Assembly (NCBI GenBank): GCA_022225965.2
Contig: JAKJXP020000010.1
Span: 62,001-126,000 of the forward strand
From: Diatrype stigma
Taxonomy: Eukaryota; Ascomycota; Sordariomycetes; Xylariales; Diatrypaceae
Direction: 5' to 3'
Length of the DNA: 64,000 nucleotides
Shown: piece after piece, positions 34,697-45,300 of the stretch
Position numbering within the stretch: the first letter of the stretch is position 1
How the letters are laid out: every line of letters begins with the position of its first letter
Program-made: the position numbers and the translations under genes
Notes under the pieces: model-generated
Told to the model about the DNA's origin: nothing
Databases searched by the model: none
The model's input: only the letters and a program-made list of their open reading frames with translations

Positions 34697-35603
34697 GAAG
34701 TGCGTGCCTGTAAGGTTATATGTGATGGGACGTATATAGGAGGAACGGGTCTACGATTAGGGTGACATCCGCGACTGGTATGTGTGTATTATTTTATGTT
34801 TTCGTTATATTCTTCGACGGCGTGTATTTCCATAGTTCATACCCCTCTCTGCGCGCACGGTTTCTGTCAATACAAATGAAAGCTCGGCGCATTCGTCGAT
34901 ATTCCGTCGATACTTCATTACGCCATTATGGTTTTGACCCCTGGTATTTGTTAATCATGGTGTATGGATGCTTCGTTGTTTCCATTGCAATCTTCCCCTC
35001 CTTCCTGTCGGCCCAGCGCATGATCCGGACCACCATTCTTGAATGCAGTGACATAGCTTCTAGCCCATGGCTCTCTAGCTGAGTTGCCCTTCGTCTCAAC
35101 CCCTGAAAAGTGTCTTGAACTCTAACCTTGCTGTTTATAAGCCACTGCGAGAACTCGTCGGTTCTGTCGGTTCAAGTACCGCAACTATCGCAATTTACAT
35201 GTAGTTTGGCTTTTCGGTCTCACAGGGTGCTGGGATAAACAAGACATTACATACCTAAATTGCTTGTGGATAACTGAACGCTCATCTATATACATATACA
35301 TAGGTACCTCTGGTCAAAGCTACAGTGTTGCGGCATCCACTGACGTATCGAGTCCCCGTTGACTGGAACACCACAACAGTCGTCACTCATAACCACTGCT
35401 ATTGAATGTCTGCTCATCACTACTACGATACTACAAATCAGTCACGTACGCTGGCATACAAGGGCCAAGACAGTATCATAATAATGAGGCATCTTCAATT
35501 CAACGCTTTAAAATGCCACCTATGTTACGCTGCATCCAACTCTGAACCAAGTCCAATTCCTCGCCTCCTTTACGGAGGATGTGGTGGTCAAGCCGATCTA
35601 GGA
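34697..35603. other. Intergenic between convergent genes, no gene recognised
   Basis: The 3' regions of the DUF2470 gene (+) and the next regulator (-). No supported frame or repeat. Confidence 0.45.
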
Positions 35604-37163
35604 CTAGGACACCTCACGAAGAATTTCCTGACAGATCTCAGCCAAACAAGTATTCACCACAGTCCTTAGAGCCACAACATCTTCGCTGACGGAGGTATCC
35701 TTGCTCTTCACGACCCATGTTCCATGTATGTCCTTCGTCCAACGAGCGTGTCGGGCGACATCGTCAGGTTGCTGATCAAGTTTCTCACGTTCCCGATCAA
35801 GGTCGTCACCCCGGTTCTTCACGGTAGAATCGACCATCTGCTCATCCCCTTGGTCATCCGCGTTGCTAGACTCGTGTGCATGACCGAGTTCAAGCTGTGC
35901 GACCACTGCGTATGGGGCAGTATCAGGTGCGTCGTGGAGCTTCTGCTTGGCCTCTCGACCACGCGGTTGGACGTACTCGTCTTTCATATGCAGCAACTTG
36001 GGGTCGAACTTGCCCTTCTTCGCATCATCGATGTACCTGGTTATCTCGGCCACCCCCCGTTCGCGGAAGTAAGTCTGCTGGCAAAGACCGTGGAGGCAGC
36101 CGAGGAGCTCTATGCCGGCCGTCTCGACCGCCGCCTTGGCGTCCCTGACGTCCTTCAAGCGGCTACCCACGGGGTTCACGGCCAGCGTCGGGAACACCAC
36201 GGCATCCAGGGGGTCGCGCGAGGACAAGCCCCCTACGTGTCGCAGCGTTTCGAGAAGCACCACGCCGAGCTGGCGGTACTTCTCGGCGATGGCTTGCAGC
36301 TCTCTCTGGTTCGTCTTGTTCGTGCGCCTGTCGACCCCGGTGCTCTTGCACTCGAGGCCCTTGCGCCAGCAGTAGTCACATTTGCCCTCGCTCTTGGGTC
36401 TCGCCTGGCACTGCAAAATCTAGAGTTAGCACGAACAGCTCTGTGGTGTTATAGCGGGGGCATAACGAGTTTTTCGAGAGCATGGCGCTCCGAAGCTGGA
36501 TATGAGGGGAGACAGTGGGTGGGTGGGTGCAAATATCAAACTTTCTTAGCTTACCTTGGCTTTGCGCTGGCGACAGGTCTCACACGAGTATGCTTTGACT
36601 TGTCTGGGGGGTTTGGAGCCCTTTCTGCCCGTAGGCGAAGCCGACTGGGTAGGGAAACTTTGCGGCTCCTGGAGTGTTGGCTCCTGGACTGTTGGCTCCT
36701 GGAGTGTTGGCTCCTGGAGTGTTGGCTCCTGGAGTCCGCCACTGGGAGTAAATTCCTGTGCGAAGTATTCAGGTGTCTGCGGGAGCCAAGACATCTCAGC
36801 TGAAAGATCTTGGTCGGCCGTTTGGATACCAAGATCAGGGAAGTCCGTATCCGACATGATGGGTGTATTGTACAACACCTGGGGGTTGATGGTGCCCCCT
36901 TCGGAGCTGTTGAGGTCAGGTATAACAGAACCTGGGTGTAGCGCCAGCTCGGACAGGAATACCGCGTTGCTTTGTTGTCCCATACCATGGTGAGGGTTGG
37001 ACGTGGTCATCATGCCTATAAGCATAGGGTCCGAGGGTGGAACAGACCCTGGTAGCATATCCTCGAGGCGAACCCTACAGATCATGCAGTACGTTCCGAT
37101 GTCTGCTCTGACATCCCACATCTGGAATCCACACTTCATGCAAACAGGACCCGAGGTAGCCAT
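35604..37163 (-). CDS. Zn(II)2Cys6 protein with an additional N-terminal CXXC pair
   Basis: Two exons (37163-36555, 36410-35604) give 471 residues. The 144-base intron splits the zinc cluster exactly before its third cysteine. Cluster cysteines are 194, 197, 204, 214, 217 and 224 (spacing 2-6-9-2-6), with SCETCRQRKAK before the splice. Unusually the cluster is in the middle of the protein. The N-terminus holds four further cysteines (8, 11, 26, 29; CX2C-X14-CX2C), shaped like a zinc ribbon. A five-residue repeat of LQEPT type (about 145-168) lies between. No fungal-specific regulatory domain of the usual large type is evident; the C-terminal half is helical and charged. The start at 37163 has a good GCCATGG context; the frame is open upstream to 37301, so a longer form is possible. 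Confidence 0.8.
36664..36738. repeat. Five 15-bp coding tandem repeats
   Basis: Five copies of GGCTCCTGGAGTGTT (plus strand), one with a single C change and the last diverging at its end, encode the repeated Leu-Gln-Glu-Pro-Thr units of the Zn2Cys6 protein. Confidence 0.9.
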
Positions 37164-37846
37164 GGCTGTGGCAGAGTCTGGCTGGAAATCCAGCCTTTCA
37201 GAAGGTGACGGATATCTGTCGTTCCAAAATACAGACGTCCCAGGTGTAATCCGAGAAGTGAACCAAATACTTGGGACCAAGTAGGTAGGCACCAAGTACA
37301 AGTTGTGATGTGGCTATCGAAACTTGGTGATCTCGACCAAGGGGCCCGGGATAAACCCCAGATTCGATGTTAGTATGTATAATTTGGGGTGCATATGTTT
37401 ACTGAAACCACAGCTAGAGGAGCTTGTAGTTGGCAGAGTCAGCGGGTAAGGAAGACGCTATGTCTGCGGTGATGGTACGTATACTCTGATAATGATGATG
37501 GAGCACTCGAAAAGTGACTGATCATAGAGTATTAGATACTCATAAGGTGCTTCTCATGAGATGGTACCCAAGATGGGGTGCTCAAGAGATGATGTTCAAT
37601 AAACGATGCTCAAGAAGTGATGGGTTGTGCCAGACTGTCTTGTATGGTAGTTTTCCTGGGATGGAGAGGGTGGTGGGTGGTAACGCGGGGGGACTGGGAG
37701 AGGACTGGTATTTATAGTCCTCCCAGCTTCAGAGGCGCCAGATATAAACTCTGAATACCCAGATATTGACTCTGGTTTCGGGTTAAGTTTACAACCTTCA
37801 TCGTCTGCTATTTAAGACCTGGCTAGTTGTTCCGTGGCGAGTGTCT
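37164..37846. other. Upstream region of the Zn2Cys6 gene
   Basis: It contains repeated ACCAAGTA words and a CTTGG-GA-CCAAG inverted pair at 37270-37281, then balanced sequence up to the assembly break. No gene recognised. Confidence 0.45.
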
Positions 37847-37878
<32 letters not shown>

Positions 37879-37907
37879 TNNNNNNNNNNCACGACGCTCT
37901 TCCGATC
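37847..37907. other. Assembly break: poly-G, ten Ns and Illumina adapter remnant
   Basis: A run of 31 G (37847-37877) is followed by AT, ten N (37880-37889) and CACGACGCTCTTCCGATC (37890-37907). The last is the 3' part of the standard Illumina sequencing adapter. Poly-G is what two-colour Illumina chemistry writes when there is no signal. This is untrimmed technical sequence at a scaffold gap, not biology. Continuity between the left and right parts of the window is unproven. Confidence 0.97.
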
Positions 37908-40415
37908 ATCGCATGGTTACTGGCTACTAGTATACTTCAAAGGCTTTACCTACCGAGTACCTACGAATCCAAGTATATGAGTTACCTTTCTCGATTCAAT
38001 GGATGTTATGCCAGCTCTGGGTTTGAGTAGACCCCGGGTTTTTTATGGCTCGTATCGACGACGATGGTAGGAATAGTGCTTCTCTCACCACTCTCAGATG
38101 TGGCCAATGCCCCAACCGACTTCTTGTTTCCACCTAGATACACAATCCTTTGATATATCAGGAGATTCTATGCTTGTACAAGAGTACTGTGGCACCAGGC
38201 ATAATCCCGAATAGTCCATTCGGGGTGTGGTGATAACGCAAAGCTTTTCGTGGCTCGGGTACATGATGGCTGCTGGCGATTTTATGATTCTCAACTTACC
38301 CGTATAGTTTAGAACCATAATCTATACGATGACTGTTATGTGAGATCAAACTTGGTCGGGCCGTAGACTAACGTTGAAAGGGAGAGGTTACGACTGACCT
38401 GGAACTGGGATGCCTAAGCATTCAGTAAGGGACGGACGATAAGGTCCGGCCACGTTACCAGGCCAGTGTGAGGCTTCGATGTAGTATCAATTAGAAAGTA
38501 TGTAGTACCTGTGACGGTAATATGCCGTAGGCACCTCTACTGGTTCTATTTGGTTGATCCTGGATTTTTTGACCTGGCCAAGGGCAGATTCTTGGAGTGC
38601 CTATAAAGTGTGCTCAATCCCTACTCCGTCAATAGCGTATAGATATCAATGGACGCTTTTTTCATCTATACCGATGTGATTATTCAATTCCCATATGACA
38701 TCTAGCACTCAATATGTTCCGCGGGTGGTGGTGTCTTCAGAAGGCCAAAACAAATATACACGTCCCGTCCCGCTCTTATTGGTCTAAAGCCCCTTCACCA
38801 ACCTTATACTTGCTATCTGATGTTGGTTTCCAAGCTAGCAAACTATATGGTTCAGCTCAATCGATCTATAGACGTGCGACGTTGAAGACGTGAACTTTAT
38901 ACTGCGTAGCGCAGAATTAAACTCATGAACGTAAACATTTCCTTGCTGGCAGGGCAACACACGAACCCCCTATACGCACACCCTGCAAACTAGATCTTAG
39001 AGCCACGAAGATTTCATTTAGGATTTAGTGGACTTACTTTGGAAGTATCAGACATCGGGTTTGAAGTTCACGCCTCAGGGTGTGATATATGCGGGTGTGA
39101 CTCTGAGAAGGGTTATCAGGCCGACATCCGTATCTACCTCGTCAGCAACCTAAGCCCTCTCTAGAGCGGGACTATTCTAAAGCCATATCTGAATGATTGC
39201 GCGGGTCAAGTGTTTCAAATATCATGTACGTGCCTACTGCTGCTTTTCATAAAATCCTTGCGGTTTCATCCAATAGCCAACAGGCCTACGTCTGTGAAGA
39301 AGCAGATGAAGGGCACATCAACAATCCAGGTTAGTCATCCGGTCGCCACTCATCCATTTATGTAGCTCATTAAGGCTCGTAATTTGCGTTCATGAATTTT
39401 AAATAGGTAAAATGCCGGACCTGTTTCATTTTCTTCATGGGAGAGCTCCTTAGATACTTAAATACGAATAGTATGGGTGATCAGCCATTAACGTAATGTT
39501 AGTTCCTCGCTGTCATTGTTATGGGCTGGATGACTTGTCCATGTCTATTCTCTTACCCGGAATATAACTCTGGTTTAGGAAAGGGCTGCTTTATAAGTAC
39601 GGTACCGAACTTTTATACTCCCAGCGATGTTTCCCAATCTTGCGTGCAATCGACTTCCACTAGGATATTGGTTTATTGCAGCAGATAACGAAGTCAACTG
39701 TGTATGAATGTTCTTACATGGGATGATGTAATAGGGGCTATATGGACCCACATGGCACCCTATATGCACTGTCAGGGGCTTTTACGGCGGGATAAGGGAC
39801 TATAGCTTTCTAAGCTCAAGAAATATTCTGGTTCCCTCTTTGCCTTACTTATCAGCAGCCGATGTCTCACTATGGGCACCAAATAGCATACATTCAAGAC
39901 GGCATCAGTCCCCGAGCACTAAGTATGATCGCTATCTTGGCAAGCATATTTTCGGTCAGGTGCTTTGTCGACATAGAGTAAACGGCAGAAAGTAGATACT
40001 CTCGGTATAGGTGGTATCGAATGAAATCCTGCCCATTCCATGTAAACCAAAGGGGAAGAGCCCCCAGTAGATAAGCCGATGGGTCACCGCCACTCCATGT
40101 ATTCCAGTGCTACCCTTGCCTAGGCCATGGCATTTCCCCTATAGTGTTTCAATCGCTACATAGTAAGGTTGCTCGTGGGCTAAGAGTATTTCTTCAAAAC
40201 ATAGATTCTCATTACCTTTAAGGGATAAATGGGGAATATAATAGTGTATAATGTTACAGCTTGCGGTTAAATAAGAGCCACGATGGCATCGCAAACACTG
40301 TAAGACATAACAGATATCTATTAACAAACGGAACAATAATTTACCAATATACAAGTTTGCCTATTTCAAGGCAAGTGATATAAGTAATATATAAGATCAT
40401 GTTTTTATTAAAATA
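37908..40415. other. Gene-poor stretch right of the gap
   Basis: Sequence of moderate A+T content with no supported coding frame, tRNA or clear repeat. From about 40140 it becomes progressively A+T-rich toward the retroelement. Confidence 0.5.
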
Positions 40416-40599
40416 TGTCGCATTTAGAAAATTACAAGTAAGGAAGAATTCGGATATAAATTTAGTCATATAAAAGAAAAGAAGCGATCTTTAGTTTAAG
40501 AAGCGAAAAAGCTCTTTATATATAATATGCCAAATTATTAAATATAAATCACCTAGTTATATAATCCAAATTCTTTTATATAGCCCTTATATTATAACA
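40416..40599 (-). repeat. 3' LTR of the copia element
   Basis: It aligns over its whole length with 47920-48102. Differences are mostly C/T and G/A. It starts TGTCGCATTTAG and ends TTATAACA in plus-strand reading. Relative to the element's transcription it is the downstream LTR. Confidence 0.93.
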
Positions 40600-40983
40600 T
40601 ATCCTTTAAATTAATTACGCATAAATGTATTAATTTATAAAAAAAGCGAATTGCTAAATAAATAAAAAGTAATTTCGTAAAATTAATAAAATATAATTAT
40701 AATACGTAATAATTTAATTTAATTAATACATATTTAATTATTATATAAATAATTTCTTTTATTATTATATAAATAATTATCCGAATAACGCGTTATTAAT
40801 TATACGTATTCGTTTTATAAATATTAAAATATAAATAAAGCGTTTTTTTTATTTTGTTTTGTTTTTTTTTTTTTTTGAATTTTTTTAGGCATTATTTATA
40901 AAGCGATATGTGGTTTATTTAAAAATTAAAACAAAAGCGTGCCTTTTATATTAACCGTAATTGCATTTCTTAAAATAAATAAA

Positions 40984-42228
40984 ATGGAACGACTTAATTT
41001 AAAGATCCGCCGTAAAAACCGCGCCCGCGTCGCCGCCGAATTCGCCGCCGCCGTTTAAAGGCGCGCTATTTGCCGCGTCGCCGCCGTTTAAAGGCGCGCT
41101 ATTTGCCGCGTCGCCGCCGTTTAAAAATGCGCTATCGCCGTTGCTGCTAAGAAATAGGCCCGCGTTGTTGCTGCTGCCGAAAAGGCTCGCGTTGCCGCCG
41201 CCGAGCTCGAGGCCGAACTGAAGGCCCAGCTTTTCGATACCTTTATTCCCGCCGCCGACGACGAGCTGTTTTTTGGGCCGGAAAAAGCTGGCTTCGTTAA
41301 TAACGAACCGTTTTTCGGTTTAAAAAACGCGGGTGCCCTTTTTTTTTCGGAGGCTTTTTCTTTTTCGGGAAGTGGGGGGTCCGATATTCCCGCGCGCTTT
41401 TCTTTCCGCCGTCGCTCGCGTCCAGTTTCGTTTCCGCCGTTTGCCTTTTTTTCCGCCGTTTCCGAAATTTTTCGCCCGCGCCGTCGTTTGGTCCGCCGCC
41501 GTTCGCCGCCGAATATTCTTCCGTTTGTTTTAAGTATCGCCTATATCCCTAAGAAAAAAAAGAAAAATAAAAAGGGCAAAAGCAAAAGCAAAAGCAAGGA
41601 TAAAGCATTAAAGGCCCGGCCTTTTTCCGACGGCACGATTCGGGCCATTTTTTGCCTTAATTGCATTCGATTTGCTTTAATCGGACGCTTTTATGGAATA
41701 TATTTAAACGCCGTTAAGAAAAATTGCCGCTACTGGCGCTACGTTTTTAAATATAAATACGCCGTTTCGTAAGTTATTTTATATATCCGAATATCGATTT
41801 TTTAAAGTTAATTTCTTTGTTTTAGCCCCGTCGCCGCCTATAATTTGGCGCATCGAATAATAGCCATTTTCGAAGGTGGTCGCCGAAAAATAAGTGCTTA
41901 TTCCTTTTTTTTTTTTTTTTCATTAATTACTTTTAAAACGCTTTCGTATTACGTTGCGGCTTTTACGTATTATTTTTTTAATTCGAAACTAAGGGCGCCC
42001 CGAATTTTTGGCTTACTAATTAAGGTAAAAAGCCGGTAATTGCCTTCGCCGAAAAGCGAAAGGAAAAAAAGAACGAAAAGGAAAAAAAAGAAAAAAAAAA
42101 ATAAAGAAAAAAAAAAAGAAAAGAAAAGCGAAAGCGAAAACGAAAACGAAAGCAAAAACGAAAACGAAAGAAACCCTTTTGGCGGTTCAAATGCAATAAC
42201 CGGTATTTTGCCGGTTGCTATTTTTTAG
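40984..42228 (+). pseudogene. Antisense cargo gene inside the copia element: Ala/Arg-rich, Cys-motif and Lys/Glu-rich protein, broken
   Basis: One plus-strand frame can be followed from an ATG at 40984 to a TAG at 42226. It is interrupted by five in-frame TAA/TAG codons (41056, 41089, 41122, 41155 and 42037), each explainable as CAA/CAG changed by RIP. A 57-base intron at 41769-41825 has donor GTAAGT, a GTTAAT branch site and a TTTTAG acceptor. Removing it keeps the same frame, and the plus-strand intron argues that this strand was the transcribed one. The product begins MERLNLKIRRK, has Ala/Arg-rich repeats, Ala/Glu coiled-coil-like sequence and an acidic IPAADDELFFGPE. After a KGKSKSKSKDK stretch comes a cysteine region (CLNC, NCRYW, then RIP-type Tyr where Cys is expected), vaguely like fungal DUF3716. 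It ends in a Lys/Glu tail. It lies tail to tail with pol. Function unknown; no corrected sequence is given. Confidence 0.7.
41050..41148 (+). repeat. 33-bp tandem repeats in the cargo pseudogene
   Basis: Two exact-looking copies (41050-41082, 41083-41115) and a third decayed copy of a G+C-rich 33-base unit beginning GCCGTTTAAAGGCGCGC. Each carries one RIP-type TAA at the same codon. Confidence 0.88.
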
Positions 42229-42399
42229 GTTCGCCTAAAAAAAAAATGGTTATGTTTTCGTCGTTGCTGCTTTTCGGGGTATATTTTTAAAGCTTGTTTT
42301 GCGCTTCGCAATGCGATGCCTTACGGAATTGATTAGGTTTTCGATATGAAAGCCGGCAAATCCCTTTATAAAATTTTTTTTGCTTTTTATTAATAATTC

Positions 42400-45300
42400 C
42401 GACCCTTAATATATTATATATTTTAAAAATTAAGCAAAGCCTTAAAATATTTAAAGCTTTATTTATTTAATGTTTTAATTAAACCGTTAATTAATATTTA
42501 ATTAATAATAAAATAAGTAATTTCGAAAAATTCCTTTTTATATTCCTATTTAAGCCATATGTTTTATATATTTATATGGCGGAATTTCGTATTTATTTTT
42601 ACTTAATTATTAATAATTAACCTAATCGTTTATTGGTTATTATAAAAGATTTTCCAAGGCTTTTTTAAATTTAGCTGGAAATTTCGAAGCAAATATTAAA
42701 GAATTATTATTTTTTTAATAATATTTAAAAAAACGAATAATTTAATTTTTATTATAAAGATCGATATTATGTTTTGCCGAGTTGCTTTTTATATAATGGG
42801 ATCGCCAAAAAGCGTTATGATATAGCTTATTATTAAGCGCCTTATTTTTTCGTCGTTTATAAAAAAAGCATTTCCTATTATAAATAATGCTTATGTTTTT
42901 TTGCTAAACCTTTTATATATAATTTCCAAAAATCTTATATTATATAAATAAAAGATTATTCGATTTATTGCTATTAAATGCTTTAGTCCTGGATTTATAA
43001 GGAACTTTGAAAGCATAAAAATAACGTAAGTTATATTTAATTTAATTATTATCGCTATATATAAAATCGAGCTAATACGTTTTTGGTATGCTTTTATTTG
43101 CTTTTTGATAACGCTTTTTTTATACTTAACAAGAAATTCGATTTTTATAAAAATAAAAAAAGAATTAGCATTATTATTAAATTTAAAGCGTATAGCGATT
43201 TTTTTTATGTATTAATTATGAATTAAATAAATTTATTTCGTTTTGCGGTTTTTATTTATTCGGATTTTAAAAAATTAGGTTATTGGATTTTGGTTTTTTA
43301 TTTTGTAAATATTTTATAGCTTTTTATTAAAATCGTTTGCTGCGTTTTAATTATTTTTATAATAAAATAAAAGAATATTATTTACGAAGAAAACCATTAA
43401 AATCGTTTCGTTTTCGTTAATAAAAAAATACGGATTTTCGATAAACGAAATAAGCCCTAACGTTTTGAAAGTAGTAGAAAACTTTTTATATTAAAGCATA
43501 AGAAAGTCCTTTAATTTATATAAAGCTCGCTTAAATTCGATTATTATTTCGGATTATTTAAATCCTTTAAGGAATTCGTACGTTATTAGTATTTCGTTTT
43601 TTTTTTTGCATTAAGGAAAATAATAACGACATTAAATTGCCGGATCTTTAAATCGAATTTAGTTATAATAGCTATTGCCGTTTTAAACGTACGAAATGTC
43701 AAAATAATAACGTAAATGCTTTCGATGGTTTTTTTTCGTTAAAAATTTCCGCATATATAAAGCCGTAATTTCGTCCGAATAAGGAATCCGTTTTCGTTAA
43801 ACTTATAAATAAACATTTATTTTAAGAATATGGGCTTATTTTAACATTAATCCTTTTTTTGATATTTTTACGTTTTTCTTTTAATTAATATACGTATTTC
43901 GAAATGAGCATTTTTTTTAAATAAAGCATTTAAAGGGTAATTATTAAGTTCTTTTTAATTTTTAAATAATAGCTTAATAAATTGGTTTTTATATATTTTA
44001 GGCATATTGGGTATAGCGTTTATTTTAAACGCATATTTTTAATCGATCGCCGTAGCGATTACGAAATAAAGGATTTTATAAGCTTTATTTAAATGCTGAA
44101 TAATATTTTCGAACGAAAACATAAAGATTCGCAATTCGTATTAATTCATTTTTTTTTGCTTTTTAAATAAAAGATTTTTCGATTGTGCTGTAATAAACAT
44201 TTTTAATAAAGCATTTATTTCCGAATTAAAAGCTTTCGAATTATTATTAGGATTTAAATGTGCGTTTTTTTTCGTTAGCTAAAAAGATTCGCGCATTTGT
44301 TTGGTATTGGGAATGTTCGTTCTGGCTGCGCGTTTTTTATTTCGGATAACGCTCGATCGTATAAGGGCTATCGGTTTGTTTTTTTTTACGATAATAATGC
44401 TTTTTATATTTTTTTTTCGGGTATAATATAATAAAAGTTTTATGTTTTGCCGGAGCTTTTATTTTAAGCATTAATACCGCTTTTATTTATTCGAATAATA
44501 TTTAAACGGGATGGATTCGTAATTAACGGCTTTTTATCGAAATTATTTGTTATATTTATAGGCTGATTTTTAACGTTTATATTTTCCGTATATGGAATAT
44601 TTTCGAATACGTTGCCGTAAATAATAATTAAATTTTCGGCCGATTCTTTAATTTCGTAATTATTAATAAATGGTTCCGGAAAAAGGATTAAAAGTTTTTT
44701 ACGAGTTATATTTTAAAAGAGCTCTTTTATTTCCGAATTTTGATTTATTAATTGGCTATTTAATGTTTCTTTTTCGAAAAGAGGCTTACCTTTTAGCTAT
44801 AATTCTGGAGCTTTTTTGTTTAGTTGGTTCTATGCGTTAAAAGCTTTTAATACAGTTTTATAGGGATTTATTTTTATAAATTAATGGAAAGTATCGGCGA
44901 TTTCCTAAATAATACCTTTCGGAAGCGCTTTTTTTTTTTTTTTTTTTCCGGTATGTAAAAGATTTTTTTATTAAAAGTAATATCGCGCGTAACAATAACT
45001 TAATTTAGCTTTAATATTTAAATCCTTTAAAGATTTATTATAACGTAATTTATTAAATATCCGATATAAACTTTTGGCTAAATCTTATACGTTCGTTTAT
45101 TTTAATGAATTTGTTTGGCTTTATTTAAGGAATACGTTTTGCAGCCATAAATAAACATAAAGCCCCAGTCAGGACGGAAATCGGCTATAAGGGATTTCGT
45201 AATTTCTGGATTATATTAACGAAAGTACTTACGGAATTATTAATCGAAAATCTTTAAGGAAAAATGCAACTAATAAGCGTTATTCGGATTTATATTATAT

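Noticed and set aside
37847..37877. Poly-G run as a possible G-quadruplex or regulatory tract
   Set aside because: It abuts Ns and an Illumina adapter, so it is a sequencing artefact.
41970..42155. Phe/Ser-rich minus frame
   Set aside because: It is the complement of the Lys/Glu-rich tail of the plus-strand cargo pseudogene, a low-complexity artefact.
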